DNA of 64,000 nt, from NCBI RefSeq assembly GCF_042853465.1, contig NZ_AP031497.1, forward strand, positions 3,968,001 through 4,032,000, given 5' to 3'. Positions 53,212 through 62,163 of the stretch are shown piece after piece. Within the stretch, counting starts at the first letter, position 1. Each line of letters starts with the position of its first letter. The notes below the pieces were generated by a model. The model ran no database searches and was not told the DNA's origin. It saw only the letters and a list, made by a program, of their open reading frames with translations. Made by a program: the position numbers and the translations under genes. Origin of the DNA: Simiduia litorea (GTDB taxonomy: Bacteria; Pseudomonadota; Gammaproteobacteria; Pseudomonadales; Cellvibrionaceae).

Positions 53212-54699
53212 ATGACTGGACATATCCAGATAGGTCGCACGCGACTCGCGGCGGCAGTGGCATTCACCCTGAGTTCGCTGTGCGCGCCCTCAAGCTTTGC
53301 CGCCAACGGTTTCATGCAATCGGGCCCAACAAGCACCATCGGTAACGTCAGCAGCGGCCAAACCGCTCTATCAAACAGCGGCAATCCCGCAGCCATTGGC
53401 TTTGACCGTCAGCGTATGAACCAAGATGACGCCGTGCTCGGCGGCCTTTATCTGGGCGGTGAACTGGAGTACGGCAATATTCAAGAGCTATTCGACGTTT
53501 ACGACGAACTGGCAAACGCCTTTGGAGACGATGGTAGCAGTGGCGGTAGTGGTGGTAGCGGCGGTGGCAACACCAGCGGCGGCGGGTTGGATTTCGGCGA
53601 TATAGACATCAATGACCCCGATATCGCGGCCATTATCGAAAGGGTTAACAACCAAGCCACTCACATCGGTGCGCTGCTTGCACTCGTAGCAACCGAAGGT
53701 TATGCCAATGCCAACGCCGCGGTCGATTTACCGTTAATAGTTAACGCGGACATTTTTGGCGGCACGCTGGGCTTCAACTTTAGCTACAGTGGCTCCGCCT
53801 CCGCTGTCGGCTTCATGGAGGATATCGACTTCGAGGCCGACACAGCACGAACAGAGTTAGAGGCTGCCTTTAACTTACAGCCCGGCGATCCGATTACCAC
53901 CTACGATCTGAGTGGTGGCATCTCCTTAACCATCGACCCAAACACCAACCGCGTTAGCGGCACCTTCGATAACGATAGTTTACTTGCCACACGAGCGGCA
54001 CAAGCAACCCAGCTTGGCGTTAGCTACAGCTACCCTTTGGTGTTCGATGACAGCAGCACATTATATTTAGGCGCCACTGCAAAAGTTGTGCGCATGGGGC
54101 TAGCGCGAGTTGCAACCCGCATTGGCGACATCACAAATTCGGAAGATTTATTTAATGATATTCGCGATGCCAAATTCGTCAATACAAGCCGGTTTGGTTT
54201 GGACTTTGGCGCGCTCTGGGTGGCTAAAAATATTTCCTTAGGCACCAGCATTACCGATGCCTTCGAACCCAGCTACGAGTTCAATGCTATCGACACCAGC
54301 AATTACAGCAACCAGAATCTTCGCGCACTCATAGACGACTTACAAACCTATCAACAAGAGCGACAAGTTACCGTTGAAGGTAGTCTTTATACAGAAGACC
54401 GCACCTGGGCGCTAAGTACAAGTTACGAGACCACCGCCATAAAAGATCCACTCGGTGCAGAACACCAATGGTTTAGTGTCAGTGGTGGCTGGAGTTCGAA
54501 CAGTTTTTGGATTCCATCGGTGCGCGTTGGTTACCATGTAAACCAAGTCGGTAGCGAGATCAACATGTATAAATTAGGTTTTACACTCTTTCATTATGTG
54601 GATTTAGATCTCGGCATGTCGTCTGAGAAAGTTGAGATAGACGGAACATCGTTGCCGCAAGGCGCCAGTGCGAACCTTGGATTTCACTACGCTTTCTAA
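53212..54699 (+). CDS. TraF-like outer-membrane beta-barrel protein
   Basis: 495 aa, signal peptide (cleaved after SSFA). Residues about 100-120 are a Gly/Ser linker (SSGGSGGSGGGNTSGGG). The rest is built of amphipathic strands and ends in Phe (LGFHYAF), the usual outer-membrane insertion signal. The family is often annotated 'conjugal transfer protein TraF', although nothing else here concerns conjugation. NPAAIGFDRQRM near the N-terminus is the family's most constant stretch. Function unknown. Confidence 0.7.
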   Translation: MTGHIQIGRTRLAAAVAFTLSSLCAPSSFAANGFMQSGPTSTIGNVSSGQTALSNSGNPAAIGFDRQRMNQDDAVLGGLYLGGELEYGNIQELFDVYDELANAFGDDGSSGGSGGSGGGNTSGGGLDFGDIDINDPDIAAIIERVNNQATHIGALLALVATEGYANANAAVDLPLIVNADIFGGTLGFNFSYSGSASAVGFMEDIDFEADTARTELEAAFNLQPGDPITTYDLSGGISLTIDPNTNRVSGTFDNDSLLATRAAQATQLGVSYSYPLVFDDSSTLYLGATAKVVRMGLARVATRIGDITNSEDLFNDIRDAKFVNTSRFGLDFGALWVAKNISLGTSITDAFEPSYEFNAIDTSNYSNQNLRALIDDLQTYQQERQVTVEGSLYTEDRTWALSTSYETTAIKDPLGAEHQWFSVSGGWSSNSFWIPSVRVGYHVNQVGSEINMYKLGFTLFHYVDLDLGMSSEKVEIDGTSLPQGASANLGFHYAF

Positions 54700-54711
54700 A
54701 TATTTATGAAT

Positions 54712-54739
54712 AAAAAAGGCTGCCAAGGCAGCCTTTTTT
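54712..54739. terminator. Bidirectional terminator between TraF-like and M20 genes
   Basis: AAGGCTGC / GCAGCCTT stem with a CAAG loop, A run on the left and T run on the right. Confidence 0.9.
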
Positions 54740-54753
54740 ATTTCGCAATCACC

Positions 54754-56076
54754 TTATTTTTTCAGCAACTCCATCAAGCCAATAACTGTTGCCTCAACAC
54801 CTTTGGTCACCGCTGGCTCCGGGGTGATTTTGAATAACGGGCTATGGTGACTCGGCACCGCTTCTCCGCCAGCTTTCTCGCGTTCGAAATCAGCCTTCGG
54901 TGTGCCGCCTACGGCAAAGTAAACACTGGGAATGTAAGGGTCGGTAGTAAAAAATGGAAAATCTTCGGCGCCCATGCCCAAGCGACGATAGCTTTCATCA
55001 AACGCATCAGCACCCATTTTAGCGCGCCACACCGCCTTTAAACGCTGAGTCATGGGAATATCGTTGACGGTTGGCGGGGTCGGCTCATCAGAAATTGTCA
55101 CGCGCGGCAACTTATCTTCCGGCATACCTGCAGCGCGACCAATGTTGACGGCAACGCGTTCAATAGCCTTCATCAGATATTCGCGCGTCTCCCAACTGTC
55201 GTTGCGAACGGTAACTTGTAGGCGCGCCTCATCGGAAATAATATTGTGCTTCGTACCCGCGTGAAATGAGCCAACGGTAATAACGGCTGGCTCTTTCGGT
55301 GCGATCTCACGGCTGACAATAGTTTGCAGTGCCATCACAATTTGCGCGCCAATAACCACCGGATCTTTACCGCGATGAGGCGAAGCGCCGTGAGCGCCAA
55401 TACCGGGAATGACGATATCAAGGCTATCCACACCCGAGTATGGCGATCCCTCAACTGCTACCAGTTTTCCGGCTTCAATTTCCGAGCTGACGTGGAACGC
55501 CATGGCGTAATCTGGCTGACCGAAGCGTTTCCAAATACCATCGTCCATCATGCCTTTGGCGCCGCCTACGCGTTCTTCCGCTGGCTGACCGATCAACATC
55601 AAGGTGCCCGACCACTCACTTTTTCGCTGCGCCATTTGGCGCGCGGTACCCACAAGACTGGTGATATGGACATCGTGGCCACAGGCGTGCATCACGCTGA
55701 CCAAATTACCATCCCAATCTTTTTGCGTTGCTTTCGAGGCGTAGGCCAAACCGGATTTTTCCTCTACCGGTAAGCCGTCCATATCGGCGCGCATCATCAC
55801 CAGCGGCCCCTTGCCATTTTTCATAATAGCAACCACACCGGTTTTGCCAACACCCTCAGTAACATCAAAACCCGCTGCGCGAAGCTCCTTGGCGAGGCGT
55901 TTAGCCGTTTGTGTTTCCAAGTGAGATAACTCAGGGTTTTTATGGAAGTGCTCAAACAAGGGCGCCAAATGATTTTTGTAATCTTTTGCCACATCTTGCG
56001 ATAAATCACCGGCAAAAACGCTTGAGCTAGCGAGCAAGACTGCCAAGGCCAAGGAGTGCTTAATCATAGTCTTCAT
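54754..56076 (-). CDS. Exported M20 family amidohydrolase/peptidase
   Basis: 440 aa with signal peptide (cleaved after SSVFA). M20D features: MRADMDGLPVEE, metal-binding MHACGHDVHITSLVG, GQPAEERVGGAKGMM with the catalytic Glu, His in AMAFHVSSEIE, and GMGAEDFPFF. Cleaves N-acyl amino acids or hippurate-like amides; the substrate is not known. The start could also be the second Met (56067). Confidence 0.88.
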   Translation of the reverse strand: MKTMIKHSLALAVLLASSSVFAGDLSQDVAKDYKNHLAPLFEHFHKNPELSHLETQTAKRLAKELRAAGFDVTEGVGKTGVVAIMKNGKGPLVMMRADMDGLPVEEKSGLAYASKATQKDWDGNLVSVMHACGHDVHITSLVGTARQMAQRKSEWSGTLMLIGQPAEERVGGAKGMMDDGIWKRFGQPDYAMAFHVSSEIEAGKLVAVEGSPYSGVDSLDIVIPGIGAHGASPHRGKDPVVIGAQIVMALQTIVSREIAPKEPAVITVGSFHAGTKHNIISDEARLQVTVRNDSWETREYLMKAIERVAVNIGRAAGMPEDKLPRVTISDEPTPPTVNDIPMTQRLKAVWRAKMGADAFDESYRRLGMGAEDFPFFTTDPYIPSVYFAVGGTPKADFEREKAGGEAVPSHHSPLFKITPEPAVTKGVEATVIGLMELLKK

Positions 56077-56109
56077 CTCTTTCTATTTTGGAAAATACAA
56101 GGTTTAGGG

Positions 56110-56601
56110 TTAATGCTGTTGAATCAGCGCAATGATGTCGCCAGCCCAGTTAGTCTCTGGCTGCTCGATAATTCGACCAATGTCTTTTTTATCTTTTAAC
56201 ACCACGAGCGTAGGGGTAAATTTTAAACCATAACGCGCCACGTCAGCCGATGGCTCAAGCTTATCCCGAGATATAGCCGTTAATTGCAGGGACAGATTCG
56301 GATTCTCTGCCAACTCGATTAACTTGATAAGCTTTGGCACCTCCCGAACACTATCGTGACACCAAGTGCCGAAAAGTACCCGCAAGGTAACAGCGGCGTC
56401 GATTGACGCAAGTGATGTAATCTCTTGCTCCGAAATAATCGCGGCTTCATAAGACGCAGAAAAGGCATCAAGCATTAACAAATTCGATGCCGAAACAGGC
56501 CCAACTAAGTCTTCTTGGTCACTTAACGATTCAGCAGCATGGACCACTGAAAGAGTCATAAGGAAGAAAACAACACCATATAGCGCTTTCTTAATCATCA
56601 T
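56110..56601 (-). CDS. Secreted thioredoxin-family protein with a single active-site Cys
   Basis: 163 aa, signal peptide (cleaved after SVVHA). Thioredoxin fold: RVLFGTWCHDSVREVPKLIK, then TAISRDK and the cis-Pro loop KFTPTLVVLKD. Only the first Cys of the C-x-x-C pair is present (CHDS), so it cannot do ordinary dithiol chemistry. It overlaps the upstream membrane protein gene by one base and the two are probably cotranscribed. Confidence 0.78.
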   Translation of the reverse strand: MMIKKALYGVVFFLMTLSVVHAAESLSDQEDLVGPVSASNLLMLDAFSASYEAAIISEQEITSLASIDAAVTLRVLFGTWCHDSVREVPKLIKLIELAENPNLSLQLTAISRDKLEPSADVARYGLKFTPTLVVLKDKKDIGRIIEQPETNWAGDIIALIQQH

Positions 56602-57140
56602 TATTTTCTCGATACCGCGGCCATGATATGGCCATAAGCCTTGGTTAATTTATTGACAGCATCGGAGCCGCCCGCGAGTACGCTACCGGTTAGTAAGATA
56701 TCTAACAATGTGAACGCCTTACCCTGCCAGCCTGATGGCAACTCCAGCACCAAGCTGCCAAGAATTCGAAAACCCACTAACGCAATCATCAAGCCAAAGC
56801 ACAAACCCATTTGCTGCGCAATAAGGCGCGAGTGACTACGGTACTCACTGCGCGAGATTGTTAATGCGCTGAGCTGATCGAGCTGCTCTTTACTTGGTGT
56901 GGCAATCAACTTCAATTGCGTGAGCGCAAGATCGAGCCGATCGGCACCACCACCGCGCAACGCGGATAGAAACACTTCAATTGCCCGCTCGAGAAATAAA
57001 CATATCAACAAAACACTGGCAAAGACGACTGGGAAAACGGTGAGCGAGTCTGGTTGCACACTCAGCCCTTGGGTTGGAAGCACAATGCCAACGCCAGCAA
57101 TCGCTAAAATGACAATCAACGTAAAAAGATAGCGCTGCAT
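56601..57140 (-). CDS. Four-helix membrane protein of unknown function
   Basis: 179 aa. Helices at about 5-22, 36-55, 110-128 and 138-156; a cytoplasmic stretch of about 50 residues between helices 2 and 3 (LALTQLKLIATPSKEQLDQL). Overlaps the thioredoxin-like gene by one base. No family recognised. Confidence 0.65.
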   Translation of the reverse strand: MQRYLFTLIVILAIAGVGIVLPTQGLSVQPDSLTVFPVVFASVLLICLFLERAIEVFLSALRGGGADRLDLALTQLKLIATPSKEQLDQLSALTISRSEYRSHSRLIAQQMGLCFGLMIALVGFRILGSLVLELPSGWQGKAFTLLDILLTGSVLAGGSDAVNKLTKAYGHIMAAVSRK

Positions 57141-57158
57141 AGATCTCCCAGAAAGTTT

Positions 57159-58073
57159 TTATCGCCGTTGCAACAACAGCCAGTCATATACATCTTGACC
57201 CGCGTAGACCCGTGTCCAAGCATCGTGGCCCATATCTTCGTGGACAGTAAACCGCACGTCCGATGCTTTATAGCTTTCCAGTTGATTGATACCGGCATAA
57301 AAAAACGCTTTGCTTACTGCACTGTCGCGGCCACCGGCAAATGCCCATACGGGTAACTTTGCTTTTGCGATAGGCGCCATTAAACTCGGATGCCCCCAAC
57401 CCACAACGGGCACTGCTGCTGCAAATAATGTCGGATGCTTACTCGCCATATACCAAGTGCCAAAGCCACCGTAACTGATGCCACTGATGTAGGTGCGTCG
57501 CTTATCTGTCGCGTAGGTTTTATGCACTGCCCCCAGTATCGACAATAAATCTATCTCAACTTGCTCCCAGCCCATGGGTAGCAGCGGTGACACGTCACTG
57601 AGGTCGGTGATATTTTTGCCCGCCCGCATTAACTCAGGCGTGTCAAACCGGGTGGGTCGTTTGGGCACACCTTGGGCAAGACGCTGAGGAATTTCCGCAC
57701 GCGATCGATTAGCGATGTAAGGAACTTTTTCCATACCCAACATGTGCAATTGGGGTGAAATGATAATGAAAGGTAGATCGCGCTTTTGAATCCACGCCTC
57801 ATACAAAGGACCATGCTTTAACACATAATCCAATTCGTCTTGACCATTACCACGCTCGCCATTGCCGTGCAAAAACATCAACACAGGCCATTTTTTGTCG
57901 GATTGCGCGCGATAACCTGCGGGCAAATAAACAAAATACTCGCGCGATTTTTTATCTAATGCGGAGACGTAGTTTGTACGCACCAGTTGCGGCTCATTGT
58001 GCGATGACTCACCGCAGCCAACGAGCGCTAATAACGCGAAAGTAAACGCGCCTACCGCTATGAGCCCTCTCAC
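57159..58073 (-). CDS. Lipoprotein esterase (prolyl-oligopeptidase/PHB-depolymerase-like)
   Basis: 304 aa. I set the start at GTG 58073, overlapping the stop of the SDR gene (GTGA), because it alone gives a short lipoprotein signal peptide (LIAVGAFTFALLALVGC, Cys 19). The longer frame to 58217 runs through the SDR gene in another frame. Hydrolase motifs: VLMFLHGNGERGNG, nucleophile TYISGISYGGFGTWYMA, Asp in AFAGGRDSAVS, His in HEDMGHDAW. It is like the dienelactone-/feruloyl-type esterases found with polysaccharide degraders. Confidence 0.78.
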   Translation of the reverse strand: MRGLIAVGAFTFALLALVGCGESSHNEPQLVRTNYVSALDKKSREYFVYLPAGYRAQSDKKWPVLMFLHGNGERGNGQDELDYVLKHGPLYEAWIQKRDLPFIIISPQLHMLGMEKVPYIANRSRAEIPQRLAQGVPKRPTRFDTPELMRAGKNITDLSDVSPLLPMGWEQVEIDLLSILGAVHKTYATDKRRTYISGISYGGFGTWYMASKHPTLFAAAVPVVGWGHPSLMAPIAKAKLPVWAFAGGRDSAVSKAFFYAGINQLESYKASDVRFTVHEDMGHDAWTRVYAGQDVYDWLLLQRR

Positions 58074-58828
58074 GCCATTCTCGCGATCAAAGCAACAGGC
58101 AGCCACGCCAGCAACCGAACCACCAGTGCCCAAGGCCAGCGCGGCACTGTCGAGCGCTTGACCTTGCGCTCGATAAGATCGACCAAAAGACGACCACCTT
58201 TTTCCACGGGGATGCAAAAAGGTCGAGACCTCGCGGCCTGATTTATCGGCGTGTCAATATAGCCAGGGCACAGCAAGGTAACATCTATGGGCTTAAAATA
58301 TAATTCGGCGCGCAAGGCTTCCACATAGTGACTTACCGCCGCTTTCGACGCGCCGTAGGCGCCGCCACCAGGAAGGCCTCTATAGCCGGCGACACTGCTC
58401 ACGGCAACAATATGACCGAAGCCTTGCGCTTTAAACAGGCCTACCGCCGCATCAATGGTGGCCATGCAGCCAAGTACATTGGTATCGATCGTAGCTTTCA
58501 CTTTATCGAAGCTCAGTTTGCCAATGCGCTGGCTATAGCCAATACCCGCGTTGGCGATCACTTTATCAATGTCGCCAAAGTGCTGTTTGGCCTCGTCTAA
58601 CGCCGCTTTTACGTTGTCAAACTCGGTGACGTCGAGCGCTCGAATTATCACCGCCGCTTGATACTCCGCTTCCAGTTTGGCCTTGAGTTGTTCGAGGTTT
58701 TCTAACCGGCGTGCGGTTAACGCCAACCGGTAGCCGCGCCGAGCGAACTCTATAGCCATTTGCTGGCCTAGACCACTCGATGCTCCGGTGATAAAAACAG
58801 TTTCAGCCTTTGTGTTTTGCATGGTCAT
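58070..58828 (-). CDS. Short-chain dehydrogenase/reductase
   Basis: 252 aa. NAD(P) motif FITGASSGLGQQMA, ANAGIG, catalytic Ser in AVSSVAGYRG and YxxxK in YGASKAAVSHY, then LCPGYIDTP. The C-terminal hydrophobic segment (WPWALVVRLLAWLPVALIA) is a likely membrane anchor, seen in the DltE/YqjQ-like SDR group. Overlaps the esterase gene by four bases. Confidence 0.88.
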   Translation of the reverse strand: MTMQNTKAETVFITGASSGLGQQMAIEFARRGYRLALTARRLENLEQLKAKLEAEYQAAVIIRALDVTEFDNVKAALDEAKQHFGDIDKVIANAGIGYSQRIGKLSFDKVKATIDTNVLGCMATIDAAVGLFKAQGFGHIVAVSSVAGYRGLPGGGAYGASKAAVSHYVEALRAELYFKPIDVTLLCPGYIDTPINQAARSRPFCIPVEKGGRLLVDLIERKVKRSTVPRWPWALVVRLLAWLPVALIARMA

Positions 58829-58948
58829 GGTCGTTTTTGCCTTTTATTATTATTTTTAGCGGTAGCTAAAAATGAGGGGCAGACTAGCTGGCCTACGAAT
58901 GCTGAGCCTATCTCCCAGCCGACGCGTTTGCGCCCTCGTTTAGACGAA

Positions 58949-59635
58949 TCAAATCACCTGAGTTGCAATGTGCAATAACGAAGCCCCATTACCGTCTAGT
59001 AATTGCGCCACTAATTCGTCGCCCGACTCAAGCGGCCCCACGCCTGCTGGCGTTCCCGTCAGTAGGACATCGCCTGGCTCGAGGGTAAAGAATTGGCTGG
59101 CATAAGCCAACAGCTCGCCAACCGGCGTTAACATATCACGGGTATTGCCATCTTGCGTCACCACACCGTTGCGGGTTAGCCGTAAACCCACATTTTGCAG
59201 GTCTTCTGGGGGCGCAACAAAGGCGGACAGGGGTGCGCTACCGTCGAAGCCTTTGGCCTTCTCCCAAGGGTGACCCTTTTGCTTTAAGGCGGCCTGTAAT
59301 TCGCGCAGGGTCAAATCAAACGCCAAGCCGATACCCACGACGGATGCTAAGCCCTGGGCCGGCGATGCATCCTGTAGACGGGCGCCAATCAGCACACTCA
59401 TTTCGGTTTCAAAGTGACAGCACCCCCAACGGGTAGGTACGCTGAAGGGTTTCGCCATGTCGCGCGCGCAACCTGCAGTTTTGATAAACAACATGGGCTC
59501 GGTGCCGACGTTACTGCCCATTTCTTTTATATGGTCGGCATAATTTTGACCGACACAGATAATTTTCCCGAGCGGTAGCGATGCTGCCGCTTGGCCAGCA
59601 ACGTTCGGCTGGGACCATAGATGTTGATATGTCAT
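58949..59635 (-). CDS. Fumarylacetoacetate hydrolase family protein
   Basis: 228 aa. Metal-binding acid motif FETEMSVLIG, with GIGLAFDLTLRELQ, KGFDGSAPLSAF and LLTGTPAGVGPLESGD. The active-site region ICVGQNYADHIKEMG replaces the family's more usual YxxHxxE start. Related proteins are acylpyruvases or oxaloacetate decarboxylases (YcgM/FAHD1 type); the substrate is uncertain. Divergent from serA. Confidence 0.85.
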   Translation of the reverse strand: MTYQHLWSQPNVAGQAAASLPLGKIICVGQNYADHIKEMGSNVGTEPMLFIKTAGCARDMAKPFSVPTRWGCCHFETEMSVLIGARLQDASPAQGLASVVGIGLAFDLTLRELQAALKQKGHPWEKAKGFDGSAPLSAFVAPPEDLQNVGLRLTRNGVVTQDGNTRDMLTPVGELLAYASQFFTLEPGDVLLTGTPAGVGPLESGDELVAQLLDGNGASLLHIATQVI

Positions 59636-59848
59636 AGCTCAACTCGTTAGTTTTTTAGCATTGTAACGCGCCAACTGCGCTGTTTGGGGCAGGCTACAGC
59701 AGCATTCGGTAGAAAAATACCGGGCATCAGCAATTGATTGCGCGCGCCCGCTTTGCGGACTTTATGTCTGTGGTATTATGGCGCCCCATTTTCCCCCAGC
59801 CTTGCGCTCGCGCGAGGCTTGAGCGCATTGCATACAAGGTGATATTCC

Positions 59849-61078
59849 ATGGCTAAGGTGTCTTTAGACAAGAGCAAAATCAAGTTCCTGCTACTTGAAG
59901 GCGTACACCAGTCTGCGGTTGATAAGCTAACCGAAGCCGGTTATACCAATATCGAGTACCACAAAACCGCGCTGCCGGAAGATCAATTATTAGAGAGCGT
60001 CAAAGACGCACACTTCATCGGCCTGCGCTCGCGCACCCAATTGACCCGCGACGTGTTTGAAGCCGCGAACCGCTTAATTGCCGTCGGTTGTTTCTGTATT
60101 GGCACCAACCAAGTAGATCTCGACGCCGCGCAAGAGCACGGCGTTGCCGTGTTTAATGCCCCTTATTCCAATACCCGCTCCGTGGCCGAGCTGGTGATTG
60201 CCGAGGCGATCTTATTGCTGCGTGGCATCCCAGAGAAGAATGCGGTTTGTCATCGCGGCGGTTGGCAGAAATCGGCCGAGGGCTCGTTCGAAATTCGCGG
60301 TAAAACCTTGGGCATCGTCGGCTACGGCTCTATCGGCAGCCAAGTCAGCGTGCTGGCCGAATCCCTCGGCATGAAGGTTATTTTCTCCGACGTGGTAACC
60401 AAACTGCCACTGGGTAACGCCGAACAGTGCAAAGATCTAGACGCGCTACTGACCAAGGCTGATATCGTCAGCCTGCACGTACCCGAAACCGGTGCCACCA
60501 AAATGATGATGGGCGCCAAGCAAATCAAGCTCATGAAGCCAGGTGCCATTCTGATCAACGCCTCGCGCGGCACTGTGGTTGATATAGATGCCTTGGCAGA
60601 AGCACTCAAGTCTGGCGCCCTTGCCGGTGCGGCCATCGATGTATTCCCATCTGAGCCCAAGGGCCCACAAGACGAATTCATCTCGCCATTGCGCGAATTC
60701 GACAATGTTATATTGACCCCACACATTGGCGGCTCAACCATCGAAGCACAAGCCAATATCGGCGTAGAAGTAGCGGAAAAGCTGATTAAATTCTCCGATA
60801 ACGGCACCACCACCAGCTCGGTTAACTTCCCTGAAGTGGCTCTATCGACCCACACCAATGTGCACCGCTTGCTACACGTTCACCACAATGTACCGGGTGT
60901 TATGTCGGCCATTAACCGACTGTTCTCCGAAAATAACATCAACATCATTGGTCAACACTTACAAACCAACGAGAAGGTTGGTTATGTGGTGATAGAGGTG
61001 GCCGCCAGCAACTCTGAAACAGCACTGGAAAAAGTGCGCGAAGTTGAGGGTACCATCCGCTGCCGCGTCTTGTTCTAA
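59849..61078 (+). CDS. serA: D-3-phosphoglycerate dehydrogenase
   Basis: 409 aa, first step of serine synthesis (3-phosphoglycerate to 3-phosphohydroxypyruvate, NAD+). Substrate and NAD domains show GLRSRTQLTRDVFEAA, GIVGYGSIGSQVSVLAESLG, the catalytic Arg/Glu/His set (NASRGTVVDID; PSEPKGPQDEF; LTPHIGGSTIEAQANIG), and a C-terminal ACT domain (about 335-409: NVPGVMSAINRLFSENNINI) for serine feedback. Same length as E. coli SerA (410). Confidence 0.97.
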   Translation: MAKVSLDKSKIKFLLLEGVHQSAVDKLTEAGYTNIEYHKTALPEDQLLESVKDAHFIGLRSRTQLTRDVFEAANRLIAVGCFCIGTNQVDLDAAQEHGVAVFNAPYSNTRSVAELVIAEAILLLRGIPEKNAVCHRGGWQKSAEGSFEIRGKTLGIVGYGSIGSQVSVLAESLGMKVIFSDVVTKLPLGNAEQCKDLDALLTKADIVSLHVPETGATKMMMGAKQIKLMKPGAILINASRGTVVDIDALAEALKSGALAGAAIDVFPSEPKGPQDEFISPLREFDNVILTPHIGGSTIEAQANIGVEVAEKLIKFSDNGTTTSSVNFPEVALSTHTNVHRLLHVHHNVPGVMSAINRLFSENNINIIGQHLQTNEKVGYVVIEVAASNSETALEKVREVEGTIRCRVLF

Positions 61079-61104
61079 GCGCCTCGCTGCAACGCTCATC
61101 CCTA

Positions 61105-61131
61105 AAAGGGCCGCGCAAGCGGCCTTTTTTT
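61105..61131 (+). terminator. Rho-independent terminator of serA
   Basis: GGCCGC / GCGGCC stem, GCAA loop, followed by seven T. Confidence 0.9.
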
Positions 61132-61205
61132 ATGACAGCGCTTTTTTGTACACTCCCATTATCGCTACGCGACCGCTTCACCGCGCCGCACCTTGAGGAC
61201 AGACC

Positions 61206-62099
61206 GTGGTATTTACTCGGGAACAAAAGCTAGGCGTGGGCTTGGCCGCCGGCGCCTTTTTACTGTGGGGTTTATTTCCCATTTTTCTTAAAGCCCTAAG
61301 CGTTATCGAGCCACTGGAATTAGTCGCCCATCGCATTGCTTGGTCATGGTTATTTGTCATGCTGGCGATCACGACAATGCAGCAATGGCCAAAGCTACTG
61401 AGCTTTTGTGTTCAGCCGAAAATGATGGCAGCGCTATTACTCTCAACCCTGCTGCTGGGCTTCAATTGGTTTCTCTTTGTTTACGCCGTGAACACTAACA
61501 AGGTGCTGGAGGCCAGCCTAGCCTATTACATCAATCCGCTCCTCAATATGGCTCTAGGCGGTGTATTCCTGAGTGAGCGCTTACGCCCGCTGCAGTGGCT
61601 TGCAGTTGGGCTGGCCTGTACCGGCGTCGGCATAGAAATCGCGGTTTTCGGCTCAGTGCCTTGGCTCGCCTTAGGCATGGGTGGCTCCTTCGCCCTCTAC
61701 GGCCTGATTCGAAAATTAGCGCCCATCGACAGCCTCAATGGCATGATGATCGAGTGCAGTTACTTACTCCTGCCGGCACTCGCCTATCTATGGTTTTTTG
61801 GTCAAGAGACACTAGCCCAACTGGAACTGAAACACTGGTATCTACTGCTGGTGTTCGGGCCGGTGAGCACCGTGCCGTTAATGATGTTTGCCTCGGCCAC
61901 GCGAAAGATTCAATACACCACCATCGGCTTTTTGCAATACATAGGCCCGACGCTGATGTTCTTCCTCGCCGTGATGTTTTACGGCGAGCATTTCGGCCCA
62001 GCGAAAACGGTAACTTTTGGCTTTATCTGGATGGGTGTACTTTGTTTTAGTGCCGATGCCCTGCACCGGCGATCACGCGCCACTGCCACTCAGGCTTGA
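61206..62099 (+). CDS. rarD: RarD/EamA-type permease
   Basis: 297 aa with ten membrane helices in two EamA halves. The start is GTG with GAGGA 7 bases upstream. RarD features: GAFLLWGLFPIFLKAL, ELVAHRIAWSWLFV, NWFLFVYAVNTNKVLEASLAYYINPL and TTIGFLQYIGPTLMFFLAV. Known as a chloramphenicol-sensitivity protein; the transported solute is unknown. Confidence 0.92.
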   Translation: MVFTREQKLGVGLAAGAFLLWGLFPIFLKALSVIEPLELVAHRIAWSWLFVMLAITTMQQWPKLLSFCVQPKMMAALLLSTLLLGFNWFLFVYAVNTNKVLEASLAYYINPLLNMALGGVFLSERLRPLQWLAVGLACTGVGIEIAVFGSVPWLALGMGGSFALYGLIRKLAPIDSLNGMMIECSYLLLPALAYLWFFGQETLAQLELKHWYLLLVFGPVSTVPLMMFASATRKIQYTTIGFLQYIGPTLMFFLAVMFYGEHFGPAKTVTFGFIWMGVLCFSADALHRRSRATATQA

Positions 62100-62122
62100 C
62101 AAAACTCAGAAATAAAACATAC

Positions 62123-62141
62123 TGATATCACAATGATATCA
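62123..62141. promoter_or_regulatory. Two tandem TGATATCA palindromes before the SPFH-RHH pair
   Basis: TGATATCA at 62123-62130 and 62134-62141, an exact 11-bp step (one helical turn), 22 bases before the SPFH start. This is the layout of MetJ/Arc-type ribbon-helix-helix operators, and an RHH gene is the second gene of the pair. Confidence 0.75.
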
Positions 62142-62163
62142 ACTTTGTTTTTGGAGTTACGCC

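Noticed and set aside
53212..54699. Conjugation gene (TraF) as evidence of a plasmid or ICE
   Set aside because: The family name is historical; there are no tra, relaxase or type IV secretion genes, and the protein looks like an outer-membrane barrel.
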